From: Pseudopedobacter sp965218985
GTDB taxonomy: Bacteria; Bacteroidota; Bacteroidia; Sphingobacteriales; Sphingobacteriaceae
Assembly (NCBI GenBank): GCA_965218985.1
Contig: CBDCMP010000004.1
Coordinates: 62,001 to 126,000 of the forward strand
Direction: 5' to 3'
Length of the DNA stretch: 64,000 nt
How positions within the stretch are numbered: position 1 is the first letter of the stretch; every line of letters starts with the position of its first letter. The position numbers were made by a program, and so were the translations under genes. Below, one piece after another: positions 25,360 through 34,557 of the stretch. A model generated the notes under the pieces. It had not been told where the DNA came from. It searched no databases and worked only from the letters and a program-made list of their open reading frames with translations.

Positions 25360-25387
25360 ATAAAAATACATATAATTTCACTACTGA
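25360..25387 (+). repeat. 28-bp direct repeat, right copy at the IS3 remnant
   Basis: Exact copy of 24319-24346. Just beyond it (25388-25405) are heptad-like words (ACATTCA, CCATTCA, TCATTAC) running to the lpdA stop codon. Confidence 0.85.
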
Positions 25388-25405
25388 CACATTCACCATT
25401 CATCA

Positions 25406-26794
25406 TTACAGATGAATAACCTCACCATAGGCATCAGCGGCAGCTTCCATGATCGCCTCACTCATGGTTGGGTGTGGGTGTACTGATTTAATGATTTCCA
25501 TGCCTGTGGTCTCTAATTTCCGGGCCACCACAATTTCGGCAATGAGCTCTGTAACATTGAATCCGATCATATGGGCACCTAATAATTCTCCGTATTTAGC
25601 GTCAAATATCAGTTTGACAAATCCATCTTTGGCTCCGGCGGCACTTGCTTTACCTGAGGCAGAGAAAGGGAATTTGCCCACCTTAATATCATAACCGGCA
25701 TCTTTTGCTTTTTTCTCTGTCATGCCAACAGAAGCAATTTCAGGAGTGCAATAGGTGCAACTAGGGATGTTGTTATAATTTAAGGGTTCAGGATGGTGAC
25801 CAGCTATCTTCTCCACGCAAATGATGCCTTCGGCAGATGCCACATGAGCTAAAGCCTGGCCCGCCACGATGTCTCCAATCGCATAAACACCTTCTATATT
25901 GGTTTTGTAGTATTCGTCTGTTAAAACACGTCCCTTGTCAGTTTTAACCCCAACTTCCTCCAGTCCAATGCCTTCCAGATTGGTGGAGACTCCAATTGCT
26001 GATAAAACAATTTCGGTCTCCAATTCTTTGTCGCCTGTTTCCGTTTTTACGGTGACCTTACATAATTCTCCGCTACTGTCAATTTTTTCAACAGAAGACT
26101 TTGTCATCACTTCTATTCCTATCTTTTTGAAAGAGCGGCTGAGTTGTTTGGAGACGTCTTCATCCTCAACAGGTACGATCTGATCTAAAAATTCAACGAT
26201 GGTCACCTTTGTTCCCATTGCAGCATAGAAGTAGGCAAATTCCACACCTATGGCTCCGGATCCCATCACGATCATTGATTTTGGTAATTTGGGCAAAGTC
26301 ATCGCCTCACGATAGCCGATCACTTTTTTGCCATCTTGTTTTAAATGAGGCAATTCTCTGGATCTTCCTCCAGTGGCCAAAATAGTTTGTTTTGCTTCGT
26401 ACTCCTTAACTGATCCATCAGCAGCTTTAACCTCCACTTTACCACCCTTCTTTATTTTTCCGAAGCCCATCAACACATCAATTTTGTTCTTTTTCATCAA
26501 AAATTGAACGCCTTTGCTCATTCCATCGGCAACGTTCCTGCTTCTTTTAATCACAGCTTCAAAATCGGCGGCTGAACCATCTACTTTAATTCCGTAATCA
26601 GCAGCATGGTTAATGTATTCAAAAACCTGGGCGCTTTTTAAAAGAGCCTTGGTGGGGATGCATCCCCAGTTTAAACATATTCCTCCTAAAGATTCTTTTT
26701 CAACTATAGCCGTTTTTAACCCTAGCTGGGCAGCTCTGATGGCAGCCACGTATCCTCCCGGCCCACTGCCGATAACTATCAAATCGTAATTCAT
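25406..26794 (-). CDS. lpdA: Dihydrolipoyl dehydrogenase (E3)
   Basis: A 462-aa FAD-dependent disulfide oxidoreductase that reoxidises lipoamide in 2-oxoacid dehydrogenase complexes and the glycine cleavage system. The FAD motif GSGPGG is at residues 9-14. The redox-active disulfide is C40-LNWG-C45 in GGICLNWGCIPTK. The NAD-binding GSGAIGVEFA is in the middle, and the catalytic His-Glu region near the C-terminus is HPHPTMSEAIMEAA. All key residues are present and the length is normal. No E1/E2 genes are adjacent. Confidence 0.97.
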   Translation of the reverse strand: MNYDLIVIGSGPGGYVAAIRAAQLGLKTAIVEKESLGGICLNWGCIPTKALLKSAQVFEYINHAADYGIKVDGSAADFEAVIKRSRNVADGMSKGVQFLMKKNKIDVLMGFGKIKKGGKVEVKAADGSVKEYEAKQTILATGGRSRELPHLKQDGKKVIGYREAMTLPKLPKSMIVMGSGAIGVEFAYFYAAMGTKVTIVEFLDQIVPVEDEDVSKQLSRSFKKIGIEVMTKSSVEKIDSSGELCKVTVKTETGDKELETEIVLSAIGVSTNLEGIGLEEVGVKTDKGRVLTDEYYKTNIEGVYAIGDIVAGQALAHVASAEGIICVEKIAGHHPEPLNYNNIPSCTYCTPEIASVGMTEKKAKDAGYDIKVGKFPFSASGKASAAGAKDGFVKLIFDAKYGELLGAHMIGFNVTELIAEIVVARKLETTGMEIIKSVHPHPTMSEAIMEAAADAYGEVIHL

Positions 26795-26965
26795 ATCGTC
26801 AATTAATTTTAGAGCAGCGAATTTAGTAAAATATTAATTGATGTGGATGGGTTTTATGTCAAACCAATCGATGTTTTAAACCATACCTGTTAACATTGTT
26901 GATAAATTCCTGCATTGTTAACATTATCTTAACATCATTAAAGGGAAAACTTAAAACCCGCTAAT

Positions 26966-26973
26966 TACCTTTG
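26966..26973 (+). promoter_or_regulatory. -7 box for the TonB receptor gene
   Basis: TACCTTTG matches TAnnTTTG exactly, about 30 bp before the receptor ATG at 27003. The upstream stretch repeats TTAACAT-like words (GTTAACAT, CTTAACAT), which might bind a regulator. No -33 TTG is seen. Confidence 0.5.
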
Positions 26974-27002
26974 CACCAAAGTTCATAATCAAAAACTAAC
27001 AC

Positions 27003-29547
27003 ATGAAAAGAAATTTACACAAATTGCTCATCTGCTTTTTCTTTTTTTTAATTATAGCAGGCCCCAGCTTTGCACAAGAAAAAGTCACAGGAAAAGTAGT
27101 TGACGCTGTCACTAAAGAAGGGCTACCCGGTGCTTCTGTGACTATTGAAGGCACAACTTTGGGGACTACTACCAATGTTGATGGAGAATTCTCTCTAGAA
27201 ACAAAGTCGGCAAGTATTAAGTTGGTAATTAATTATATTGGTTATAAGCAAAAAGAGTTGGTTTTTAACCCTAAAGGTACTAGAAACTTGGGTGACATAG
27301 CTTTAGAAGCTACAACAACTTCAATGAGTGAGATTGTGGTAAGTGCATCCAGTGTTGCTATTGATAGAAAAACTCCTGTTGCAGTGTCATCTATCTCCTC
27401 ACAGCAACTTCATTCAGGAAAAAGCAGGAAATCAGGAATTTCCGGAATTATTAAAATCTACTCCTGGTGTTTATGCTACTAAACAAGGTGGAGGTTTCGG
27501 TGATTCAAGAATCAATGTCAGAGGTTTTCAATCACAAAACGTTGCAGTATTAATTAACGGAGTACCGGTTAATGATATGGAAAATGGAGTAGTATATTGG
27601 TCAAACTGGGCTGGATTAACTGATGTTACACGTTCAATTCAATCTCAAAGAGGTTTAGGTGCCTCAAAAGTTGCTGTTCCATCAATTGGAGGTACTATTA
27701 ACATTCAGACAAAAACAACTGATTATATTAAAGGTGGGAGTATATTTTCAGGAATTGGTAATGATGGATATAAAAAAACTTCATTGTCATACTCTACTGG
27801 TTTAACCGAGAATAAATGGTCATTTGCTGCTTCAGCCTCTAAAATAACTGGCAATGGCTGGGCCGAAGGATTGCAGTTTGAAGCCTATAATTATTTCTTT
27901 AATGTTTCTAAAGTCATTAATTCAAAACATACTTTATCCTTTACAGGCTTTGGTGCACCTCAACGTCATGGTCAAAGACAAAACAGACAAAGTATTCAAT
28001 TTTATAGAAATGCCCCCGATGGTTTAAAAACAAATACTGATTATGGAATCAAAAACGGTCAGATTGTTAACGTAGAAGATAACTTTTATCATAAGCCATT
28101 ATTTTCATTAAATCATTATTGGAATATAAATGAATCTTCAACTTTATCAACTGCTGCATACTACTCTTTTGGTAGTGGTGGAGGTGGTGGTTATTCAGGC
28201 AATTTTGGCCAGTATAGAACCGGTAACCAATATTCACCTTATGATTTAGATGCTATTGTAGATAATAACTTAGCCTCAGAAGACGGCCACGCACTTAATT
28301 ATTTAAGAGCTTCAAGAAACGATCATCAATGGGCAGGTATATTAAGTACTTATACTAAAAAAATATCTGATAATTTAGATCTTTTGGGCGGTTTGGATTT
28401 AAGGGATTATACAGGCTCCCACTTTACAGAAGTAACAGATTTGTTAGGTGCAGATTATGTTTTAGATAATTCTAATGTGAATAATCCCAACAGAAGAGCG
28501 CAGGTAGGAGATAAAATTTCTTACTATGATCAGGGAAAAGTGAGGTGGATTGGGGGATTTTTACAAGGAGAATATTCAACCGAAAAAATCTCAACATTTG
28601 CATCTTTCTCCATATCTAATACAAGTTACAAAAGGATAGATCACTTCTTGTACACGCCTGGCAATCAGGAAACCGACTGGCAAAACTTTTTAGGCTATAT
28701 GGCTAAAGGTGGTGCGAGTTTTAATCTTGATGAGAACAATTTTGTATTTGGAAATTTAGGTTATTTTGAAAAAGCGCCTTATGATACTTATGTGTTTTTA
28801 AATAATACAAATGTAGTTAATCCGGTAGCTAAAAATGAGAATGTAACCAGTTTTGAATTGGGTTATGGATTCAGAAGTACTGCATTTACCGCTAATTTAA
28901 ATGTTTATAAAACCAGATGGAATAACCGGAGTCTTAGACCTTTGAGTGCGCAGGATCAGGATGGAAATTACCAGTATGCAAACATTAACGGAGTTAATGA
29001 AGATCATAAAGGTGTGGAGCTCGATTTAAAATATAAGCCTTCAAGCAAGTTAAGTATTAACGGTATGTTATCTGTTGGAGACTGGAAATATGTAAATGAT
29101 GTTAAAGACGTAGCTGTTATTGATGAACAACAAAATGTAATCAAAACTTTCCCTGTTATTTTATTAAATGGAGTTAAAGTTGGTGACGCTGCACAAACTA
29201 CAGCAGCTTTAGGTGTAAACTACACATTCTTAAAACAATTAAAGTTTGGAGTTGATTATAATTTCTACGGAAATAATTATGCGAGTTTTTTGCCAGATTC
29301 TAGAACAAATGAAGCTATAGGTACAGCAGTTTATCAAATCCCTAATTATTCTTTATTAGATGCTAATGCAAGATTCTCCTTTAAAATAGGAAACTTTGAT
29401 GCTGACCTGTTTGCAAACGTAAATAACCTTTTGGGAACAGAATATATTTCTGACGCAAATGATGGTGCATTAAGTAATGCAGCTACAGCAAATGTATTTT
29501 ATGGTTTTGGTACAACCTGGACTACCGGTTTAAAAGTTAAATTTTAA
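27003..29547 (+). pseudogene. TonB-dependent receptor with carboxypeptidase-like N-domain, interrupted by one frameshift
   Basis: A two-frame gene; restoring the frame would give about 847 aa. It has a signal peptide (LLICFFFFLIIAGPSFAQ), then a carboxypeptidase-regulatory-like domain (about residues 24-110, VTGKVVDAVTKEGLPGASV), then a plug domain (STPGVYATKQGGGFGDSRIN, VLINGVPVNDMENG) and a 22-strand-type barrel ending TTGLKVKF. The N-terminal frame runs into a stop at 27482. The C-terminal frame is the right one from FIQEKAGNQEFPEL onward, so one extra base lies near 27402-27408. The gene may be a pseudogene, phase-variable, or a sequencing error. It would import a ligand through the outer membrane with TonB energy. 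A lipoprotein follows 11 bp later. By eye the codon use is more AT-rich than in the neighbours. Confidence 0.85.
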
Positions 29548-29558
29548 TAATTAAAAAT

Positions 29559-30695
29559 ATGAAAAAGATATTATTTCTATTGGTATCCATAACAGCTATT
29601 GGTTTTACTGCCTGTAATCCTTTAGATGATACTTATAATCAACTAGATAAAGACGCAGCTGCTAAAGGCGAAGGTTATAGTAAAGATCTAACCCTCGCTT
29701 TAACAGAAAATGATTATAAATTATTAAAAGGAGAAACTGCCTCTGGTGCTACCAATGCAGCCAAGTACTTTGATTTCAGTTCTAATGATGAAGCTAAAGT
29801 GTTAATTCCAATAATTTTAAATAAAAAATATCCCCAATTAGGAAAAAACTCAAGTGCTTTAGTTGCTTATGATGTTTACAATTCAGTAGCATTTAAAAGT
29901 GAAATTAGCCACACTATTACCAGTGATGAATATACTGCCGGAGGATTTAAATACGGTAATTTAAGTTCTGATGCTGATATTGAAAAAGCGGCTTTTTCCA
30001 TCTATGGTGATGACGTTGTGGATGGTAAAACGCTTAACCTTACCTATTTATATTATAGCGGTGGGGTTTCAACAAGGACCAGCAAAGTGGTATTTTGGGG
30101 TGGTACATGGCATTTAGCCTACGTACTTACTTCTGCAGATTATACTGCAATGGGGCAAAAATTTCCTGATTTTAATGATAAAGCTGTTGCTAAATCATAT
30201 ATAGAAACCTATATGGGTATTAAATTCCCTTATGGAAATAAAGCGGGTGATTATAAAGCTATAATTTATGATTACTATGCGAATAAAACAGATACAGATG
30301 TTCTATTAATATTTAAATATGGTGGTAGTATGTGGGCTTCCGTTCCTGATATTCAGCAATTCTCGCTGCAATTTGGGCATGATGGTACCACTTGGGTTCC
30401 TGATAATACTATTAAATATACTTTTTTGATAGCTGATTATCAGGAAATTGCTAAAGCAACTGCTGATGATGCTGCAAAAGCAAGCTTAGCTAAATATAAT
30501 GACTTTGATCTTTCATTATGGACAACTGATGAGATAAATGCAAGTATCGCAGCCAGATTAAAGATTCTTTTCCCAAGCGCAAAAGTAGGACAAAAATATG
30601 CAGTTACTTATATTGCTTACAGTGGTGGAGCTTCTAATGTAACCGTTAAATTTATACTAAATGCTAATGGTTCCTATGATGTAGCAAAAGAATAA
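29559..30695 (+). CDS. Repeat-containing lipoprotein partner of the TonB receptor, function unknown
   Basis: A 378-aa lipoprotein: signal peptide MKKILFLLVSITAIGFTAC with the lipobox FTAC, so it is lipid-anchored, probably at the outer membrane surface. I see three imperfect modules starting at about residues 46, 189 and 288. Each has an LT/LI..DY start, an F/FPx-type middle, a GxxYxxxYxxYxxG-like strand and a [F/K][V/L]...W or V ending (for example SADYTAMGQK ... GDYKAIIYDYYANKTDTDVL and ADYQEIAKA ... GQKYAVTYIAYSGGASNV). It is not a SusD homolog. It sits 11 bp after the receptor and shares its AT-rich composition, so it is likely to capture the same ligand or cap the receptor. A strong terminator follows. 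Confidence 0.7.
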   Translation: MKKILFLLVSITAIGFTACNPLDDTYNQLDKDAAAKGEGYSKDLTLALTENDYKLLKGETASGATNAAKYFDFSSNDEAKVLIPIILNKKYPQLGKNSSALVAYDVYNSVAFKSEISHTITSDEYTAGGFKYGNLSSDADIEKAAFSIYGDDVVDGKTLNLTYLYYSGGVSTRTSKVVFWGGTWHLAYVLTSADYTAMGQKFPDFNDKAVAKSYIETYMGIKFPYGNKAGDYKAIIYDYYANKTDTDVLLIFKYGGSMWASVPDIQQFSLQFGHDGTTWVPDNTIKYTFLIADYQEIAKATADDAAKASLAKYNDFDLSLWTTDEINASIAARLKILFPSAKVGQKYAVTYIAYSGGASNVTVKFILNANGSYDVAKE

Positions 30696-30710
30696 TTAAT
30701 TAAAAATTAA

Positions 30711-30750
30711 ATCAAAAAGTCATTCTGAATTTTCAGAATGACTTTTTGAT
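30711..30750. terminator. Strong bidirectional terminator hairpin
   Basis: A perfect 19-bp inverted repeat (arms 30711-30729 and 30732-30750; core AGTCATTCTGAA / TTCAGAATGACT) with a 2-base gap. Each arm has an AAAAA/TTTTT part, so the RNA has a T tract in either direction. It lies between the lipoprotein and the convergent accD gene. Confidence 0.85.
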
Positions 30751-30768
30751 TTTTAGTTATTGCGGGAT

Positions 30769-31614
30769 CTAGTTCTTCATCATCCTGATAAAACTGGCCA
30801 CCTTCTTCTTCATCTCCCTTCTGTCCACAATGAAATCAAGGAAACCATGCTCCAGAACAAATTCGGAAGTCTGAAATCCCTTTGGCAAATCCTTTTTAAT
30901 GGTTTCTTTAATCACCCTTGGTCCGGCGAAGCCAATCAATGCACCAGGTTCCGCAATGTTGATGTCCCCCAGCATGGCATAAGATGCGGTAACGCCTCCA
31001 GTCGTTGGGTCGGTTAACAAAGAAATATACGGAATCTTGGCTTGTGAAAGCAAAGCCAATTTAGCAGACGTTTTGGCCATCTGCATCAAAGAGAATGCGG
31101 CTTCCATCATTCTGGCGCCGCCGGATTTGGAGATCATCAGAAAAGGAATCCTATTTTTGATGGAATAATCAATCGAACGGGCTATTTTCTCACCAACCAC
31201 TGAACCCATGGAGCCACCTATGAAATTAAAATCCATACAAGCGATCACTAAATCCTGCCCTTCTATTTGGCCATGTGCAGCTCTAAGTGCATCCTTTAAC
31301 CCCGTTTTTTTATAACTTTCCACCAGCCTGTCCGGATAGGATTTAGTATCCTCAAAATGAAGTGGATCTCCTGAAGTGAGGTTCCCGAAAAGCTCCACAA
31401 AGGAGTTGTTGTCAAATAAAACTTCAAAATACTCCTTAGAGCCAATTCTTAAATGGTAATTACAGTAGTGACAAACATATTTATTCTCCAGTTGTTCTGA
31501 GTAATGCAAGGCTTTCTTACAATTGGGGCATTTGTTCCATACTCCATCAGGCGCTTCCTTCTTCTCTTCCGTTAGCGTAGAGATTCCTTTTGTATTTCTT
31601 TTGAACCAGGCCAT
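30769..31614 (-). CDS. accD: Acetyl-CoA carboxylase carboxyltransferase subunit beta
   Basis: A 281-aa subunit of acetyl-CoA carboxylase, which with AccA transfers the carboxyl group from biotin to acetyl-CoA for fatty-acid synthesis. The N-terminal zinc ribbon has C29-PN-C32 and C48-HY-C51. The crotonase-like domain follows, with the PFLMISKSGGARMMEAAFSL motif (about residues 155-175) and PTTGGVTASYAMLGD. Length is as expected. The gene stands alone here. Confidence 0.96.
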   Translation of the reverse strand: MAWFKRNTKGISTLTEEKKEAPDGVWNKCPNCKKALHYSEQLENKYVCHYCNYHLRIGSKEYFEVLFDNNSFVELFGNLTSGDPLHFEDTKSYPDRLVESYKKTGLKDALRAAHGQIEGQDLVIACMDFNFIGGSMGSVVGEKIARSIDYSIKNRIPFLMISKSGGARMMEAAFSLMQMAKTSAKLALLSQAKIPYISLLTDPTTGGVTASYAMLGDINIAEPGALIGFAGPRVIKETIKKDLPKGFQTSEFVLEHGFLDFIVDRREMKKKVASFIRMMKN

Positions 31615-31770
31615 ATCCTAATAATAGTGTGTTTGCAAATAAACAAAATTTTGATGAATTGTTTGGAGCTTAAACTTCATCGAGGCAGACAATGAAATTT
31701 AATTGGATTGAAGGATGAAGAGCTTTCATCATTTTTTTCTAACTTCGGGCCAATAAACAACGAGATTAAA

Positions 31771-32850
31771 ATGAGTTTAAAAGATTTCAAAGGAGTGATC
31801 ACAGGTGATCAAGTTCAGGAATTGTTTGAAGAGGCCAAAAAGCATCAATTTGCTTTGCCTGCTGTGAATATTATAGGAACTGATTCTTTAAATGCGGTGA
31901 TGGAAACGGCCAAGGCTGTTAAGTCACCAGTGATCGTGCAATTGTCAAATGGTGGTGCCCAGTTCTATGCGGGTAAATCGCTGAAGAATGACCAGTTACA
32001 AGCTTGTATTCTGGGTGGGATTTCTGCAGCACAACACGTTCATTTAGTGGCTGAACATTATGGGGTGGGTGTGCTCCTGCATACTGACCATTGTGCGAAG
32101 AAGTTATTGGTTTGGCTAGATGGATTGTTGGATGCCGGAGAGAAATTTTATGCCCAGCATGGCAAACCACTTTTTTCTTCTCACATGATAGATCTTTCGG
32201 AAGAACCTATAGCGGAGAATATAGAGATCTGCAAAAAATACCTGGAGCGTATGAGTAAGATAGGGATGACACTGGAGATAGAACTGGGAGTGACGGGTGG
32301 TGAGGAGGATGGTGTTGATAATTCTGATGTTGATTCCTCTAAGCTTTACACTCAGCCCGAAGAGGTTTCTTACGCTTATGAAGAGTTGAGTAAAATCAGC
32401 CATAGATTTACGATTGCCGCAGCTTTCGGGAATGTACATGGTGTTTACAAACCAGGGAACGTGAAATTGCAGCCCGTGATTTTAAATAACTCTCAGCAAT
32501 ATGTGAAAGAGAAATTTAAGCTGGATGCCGAGAAACCTATTAACTTTGTATTTCATGGTGGTTCAGGTTCTTCTCAAGAGGAAATCAGAGAAGCCATCTC
32601 TTATGGAGCTATCAAAATGAATATCGACACGGATATGCAATGGGCATTTTGGGAAGGGATCTTAAATTACTACAAAGCAAAAGAACCTTATCTGCAAGCT
32701 CAGATTGGGAGTCCGGATGGTGAAGACTCTCCCAATAAAAAATATTATGACCCAAGGGTTTGGTTGAGAAAAGGGGAGGAGCAATTTGTGACCAGATTGA
32801 CTGCTGCTTTTGAAGATTTGAATTGTATGGATGTGAATAGCAAACTGTAA
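31771..32850 (+). CDS. fba: Fructose-bisphosphate aldolase, class II
   Basis: A 359-aa zinc-dependent aldolase (ATG 31771, MSLKDFKGVITGD; the upstream in-frame start at 31708 would add 21 non-conserved residues). It cleaves or forms fructose 1,6-bisphosphate in glycolysis/gluconeogenesis. Visible are LHTDHCAKK (about residues 109-117, catalytic/metal histidine), ELGVTGGEEDGVDN, AFGNVHGVYKPGN, and FHGGSGSSQEEI with MNIDTDMQWAFW at the phosphate site. This is the class IIA form, as in E. coli FbaA. A terminator follows. Confidence 0.95.
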   Translation: MSLKDFKGVITGDQVQELFEEAKKHQFALPAVNIIGTDSLNAVMETAKAVKSPVIVQLSNGGAQFYAGKSLKNDQLQACILGGISAAQHVHLVAEHYGVGVLLHTDHCAKKLLVWLDGLLDAGEKFYAQHGKPLFSSHMIDLSEEPIAENIEICKKYLERMSKIGMTLEIELGVTGGEEDGVDNSDVDSSKLYTQPEEVSYAYEELSKISHRFTIAAAFGNVHGVYKPGNVKLQPVILNNSQQYVKEKFKLDAEKPINFVFHGGSGSSQEEIREAISYGAIKMNIDTDMQWAFWEGILNYYKAKEPYLQAQIGSPDGEDSPNKKYYDPRVWLRKGEEQFVTRLTAAFEDLNCMDVNSKL

Positions 32851-32870
32851 TATAAAATCATGTTTGAAAC

Positions 32871-32897
32871 AAAAAACCGCTTTTTGGCGGTTTTTTT
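32871..32897 (+). terminator. Rho-independent terminator after fba
   Basis: AAAAAACCGC (32871-32880), a short TTTTTG loop, GCGGTTTTTT (32887-32896) and a T tail make a classic terminator 20 bp after the aldolase stop. Confidence 0.85.
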
Positions 32898-33032
32898 ATT
32901 TATCATAGAATGACCATTTGTTAAAGCTGCTCGCCAAAAATTTTATTTTTCCTTTTTAGCCGAACTTTAACATTTAATTATTGATGATTTGATAATTATT
33001 TTATATAATTTATGAAATGAGGGTATTTAAAT

Positions 33033-33040
33033 TATATTTG
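33033..33040 (+). promoter_or_regulatory. -7 box of the gatB promoter
   Basis: TATATTTG is an exact TAnnTTTG box 44 bp before the gatB ATG. No TTG is seen at the matching -33 position. Confidence 0.5.
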
Positions 33041-33084
33041 AAAATTCACAATAAATCTAATCTTAGATAGGTTTTTATTAAAAA

Positions 33085-34557
33085 ATGACTGTAATTCTTG
33101 AAAGTATTGAACAGCAATACGAAGCGGTGATAGGTCTAGAAGTGCATGTTCAATTATCCACATCCTCTAAAGCATTTTGTTCTGATTCTGCCAGCTTTGG
33201 TGCAAATCCAAATCAAAATGTAAGCAGTGTGTCTTTAGGACTTCCCGGTGCTTTACCTTTGTGTAACGAGAAAATCATCCGTTATGCCATAAAATTGGGT
33301 TTAGCCATGAACTGTGACATCAATAAGTATAATTTTTTTGACAGAAAGAATTATTTCTACGCTGATTTGCCCAAAGGCTATCAAATCACGCAAGATAATG
33401 AGCCCATTTGTTTAGGAGGAAGCTTGAAAATTCGTTTACAGGACGGAACTGAAAAACAAATCCTTTTGAACCGGATTCATATGGAGGAGGATGCAGGTAA
33501 GAGTATCCATGATATGGATCAGTATTATTCTTACATCGATTTAAACCGGGCTGGAGTCCCCTTATTGGAAGTGGTGACAGAACCTATGTTATCATCCGGG
33601 GAGGAAGCTGCAGAATATTTGTCAGAATTAAGAAAATTAGTGAGATACCTGGGTGTTTGTGATGGCAATATGGAAGAAGGTTCCATGCGTTGCGATGCCA
33701 ATATTTCCATAAGGGTGAAAGGAGATGAGCAATTGGGAAACAGATGCGAAGTCAAAAACCTGAATTCCATCAAGAACGTTCAAAAAGCAATAGATCATGA
33801 AATCGAAAGGCAGGTCAGACTCGTCTCCAAAGGTGAGGTGATTCGCCAGAACACTTTAAATTTTGATGCGGTGACAGGTAAAACCTCACCACTGAGATCA
33901 AAGGAAATGGCAAATGATTACCGGTATTTTCCGGAGCCCGATCTTTTGCCAATCGTCATCACGGAAGAATTTCTTCAGGAGGTGAAGAGCGAGATGCAGG
34001 TGCTACCCGAAGCGTTGTTGCAGAAATTGATGACGGAGATGAATTTGCCACTTTATGATGCACTGGTTTTAACTGCTGAAAAGGGTATGGCAGATTACTA
34101 TTTAGCAGTCACCAACCACACCTCAAATTTTAAAATGACTTCGAATTGGATAATGGGGACCATAAAATCGTACCTCAATGAAAATCAAATTGGATTTGAA
34201 TATTTTGAGGTTCCTGCTGCTGAGATCGCGGCCATCATCAACCTTGTTGAAGCAGGTGATATCAATCATCATCAGGCTAAAGACAAGCTTTTCTGTGCAA
34301 TTTGTAAGCAACCGGGCAAGAAAGTCGCTGATCTGGTGACCGAGCTGAACTTATTGAGGAACGGAACGGACGATGAGCTTCCTGTTTTTGTAGATAAAGC
34401 AATAGCCAAATTTCCAGATAAGATCAAGGAATACCATAATGGTAAAAAAGGAGTTATAGGATTGTTCATGGCTGAAGTGATGAAGCTATCCCATGGAAAG
34501 ATCGACCCGAAAAAAGCAAATCAATTAATTATAGAGAAGATAGAGCGTTTAAGATGA
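33085..34557 (+). CDS. gatB: Asp-tRNA(Asn)/Glu-tRNA(Gln) amidotransferase subunit B
   Basis: A 490-aa subunit of the GatCAB complex, which converts Glu-tRNA(Gln) and Asp-tRNA(Asn) to the amidated forms. It binds the tRNA and holds the ATP/glutamyl active site. The N-terminus has VIGLEVHVQLST and the LPGALPLCNE and NYFYADLPKGYQITQ signatures. Others are LNRIHMEEDAGKSIHD, YIDLNRAGVPLLEVVTEP and EGSMRCDANISIR. The C-terminal YqeY-like tail (about residues 410-490) is complete. gatA and gatC are not adjacent, which is usual in this phylum. The lipoprotein gene behind it overlaps by 4 bp. Confidence 0.97.
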   Translation: MTVILESIEQQYEAVIGLEVHVQLSTSSKAFCSDSASFGANPNQNVSSVSLGLPGALPLCNEKIIRYAIKLGLAMNCDINKYNFFDRKNYFYADLPKGYQITQDNEPICLGGSLKIRLQDGTEKQILLNRIHMEEDAGKSIHDMDQYYSYIDLNRAGVPLLEVVTEPMLSSGEEAAEYLSELRKLVRYLGVCDGNMEEGSMRCDANISIRVKGDEQLGNRCEVKNLNSIKNVQKAIDHEIERQVRLVSKGEVIRQNTLNFDAVTGKTSPLRSKEMANDYRYFPEPDLLPIVITEEFLQEVKSEMQVLPEALLQKLMTEMNLPLYDALVLTAEKGMADYYLAVTNHTSNFKMTSNWIMGTIKSYLNENQIGFEYFEVPAAEIAAIINLVEAGDINHHQAKDKLFCAICKQPGKKVADLVTELNLLRNGTDDELPVFVDKAIAKFPDKIKEYHNGKKGVIGLFMAEVMKLSHGKIDPKKANQLIIEKIERLR

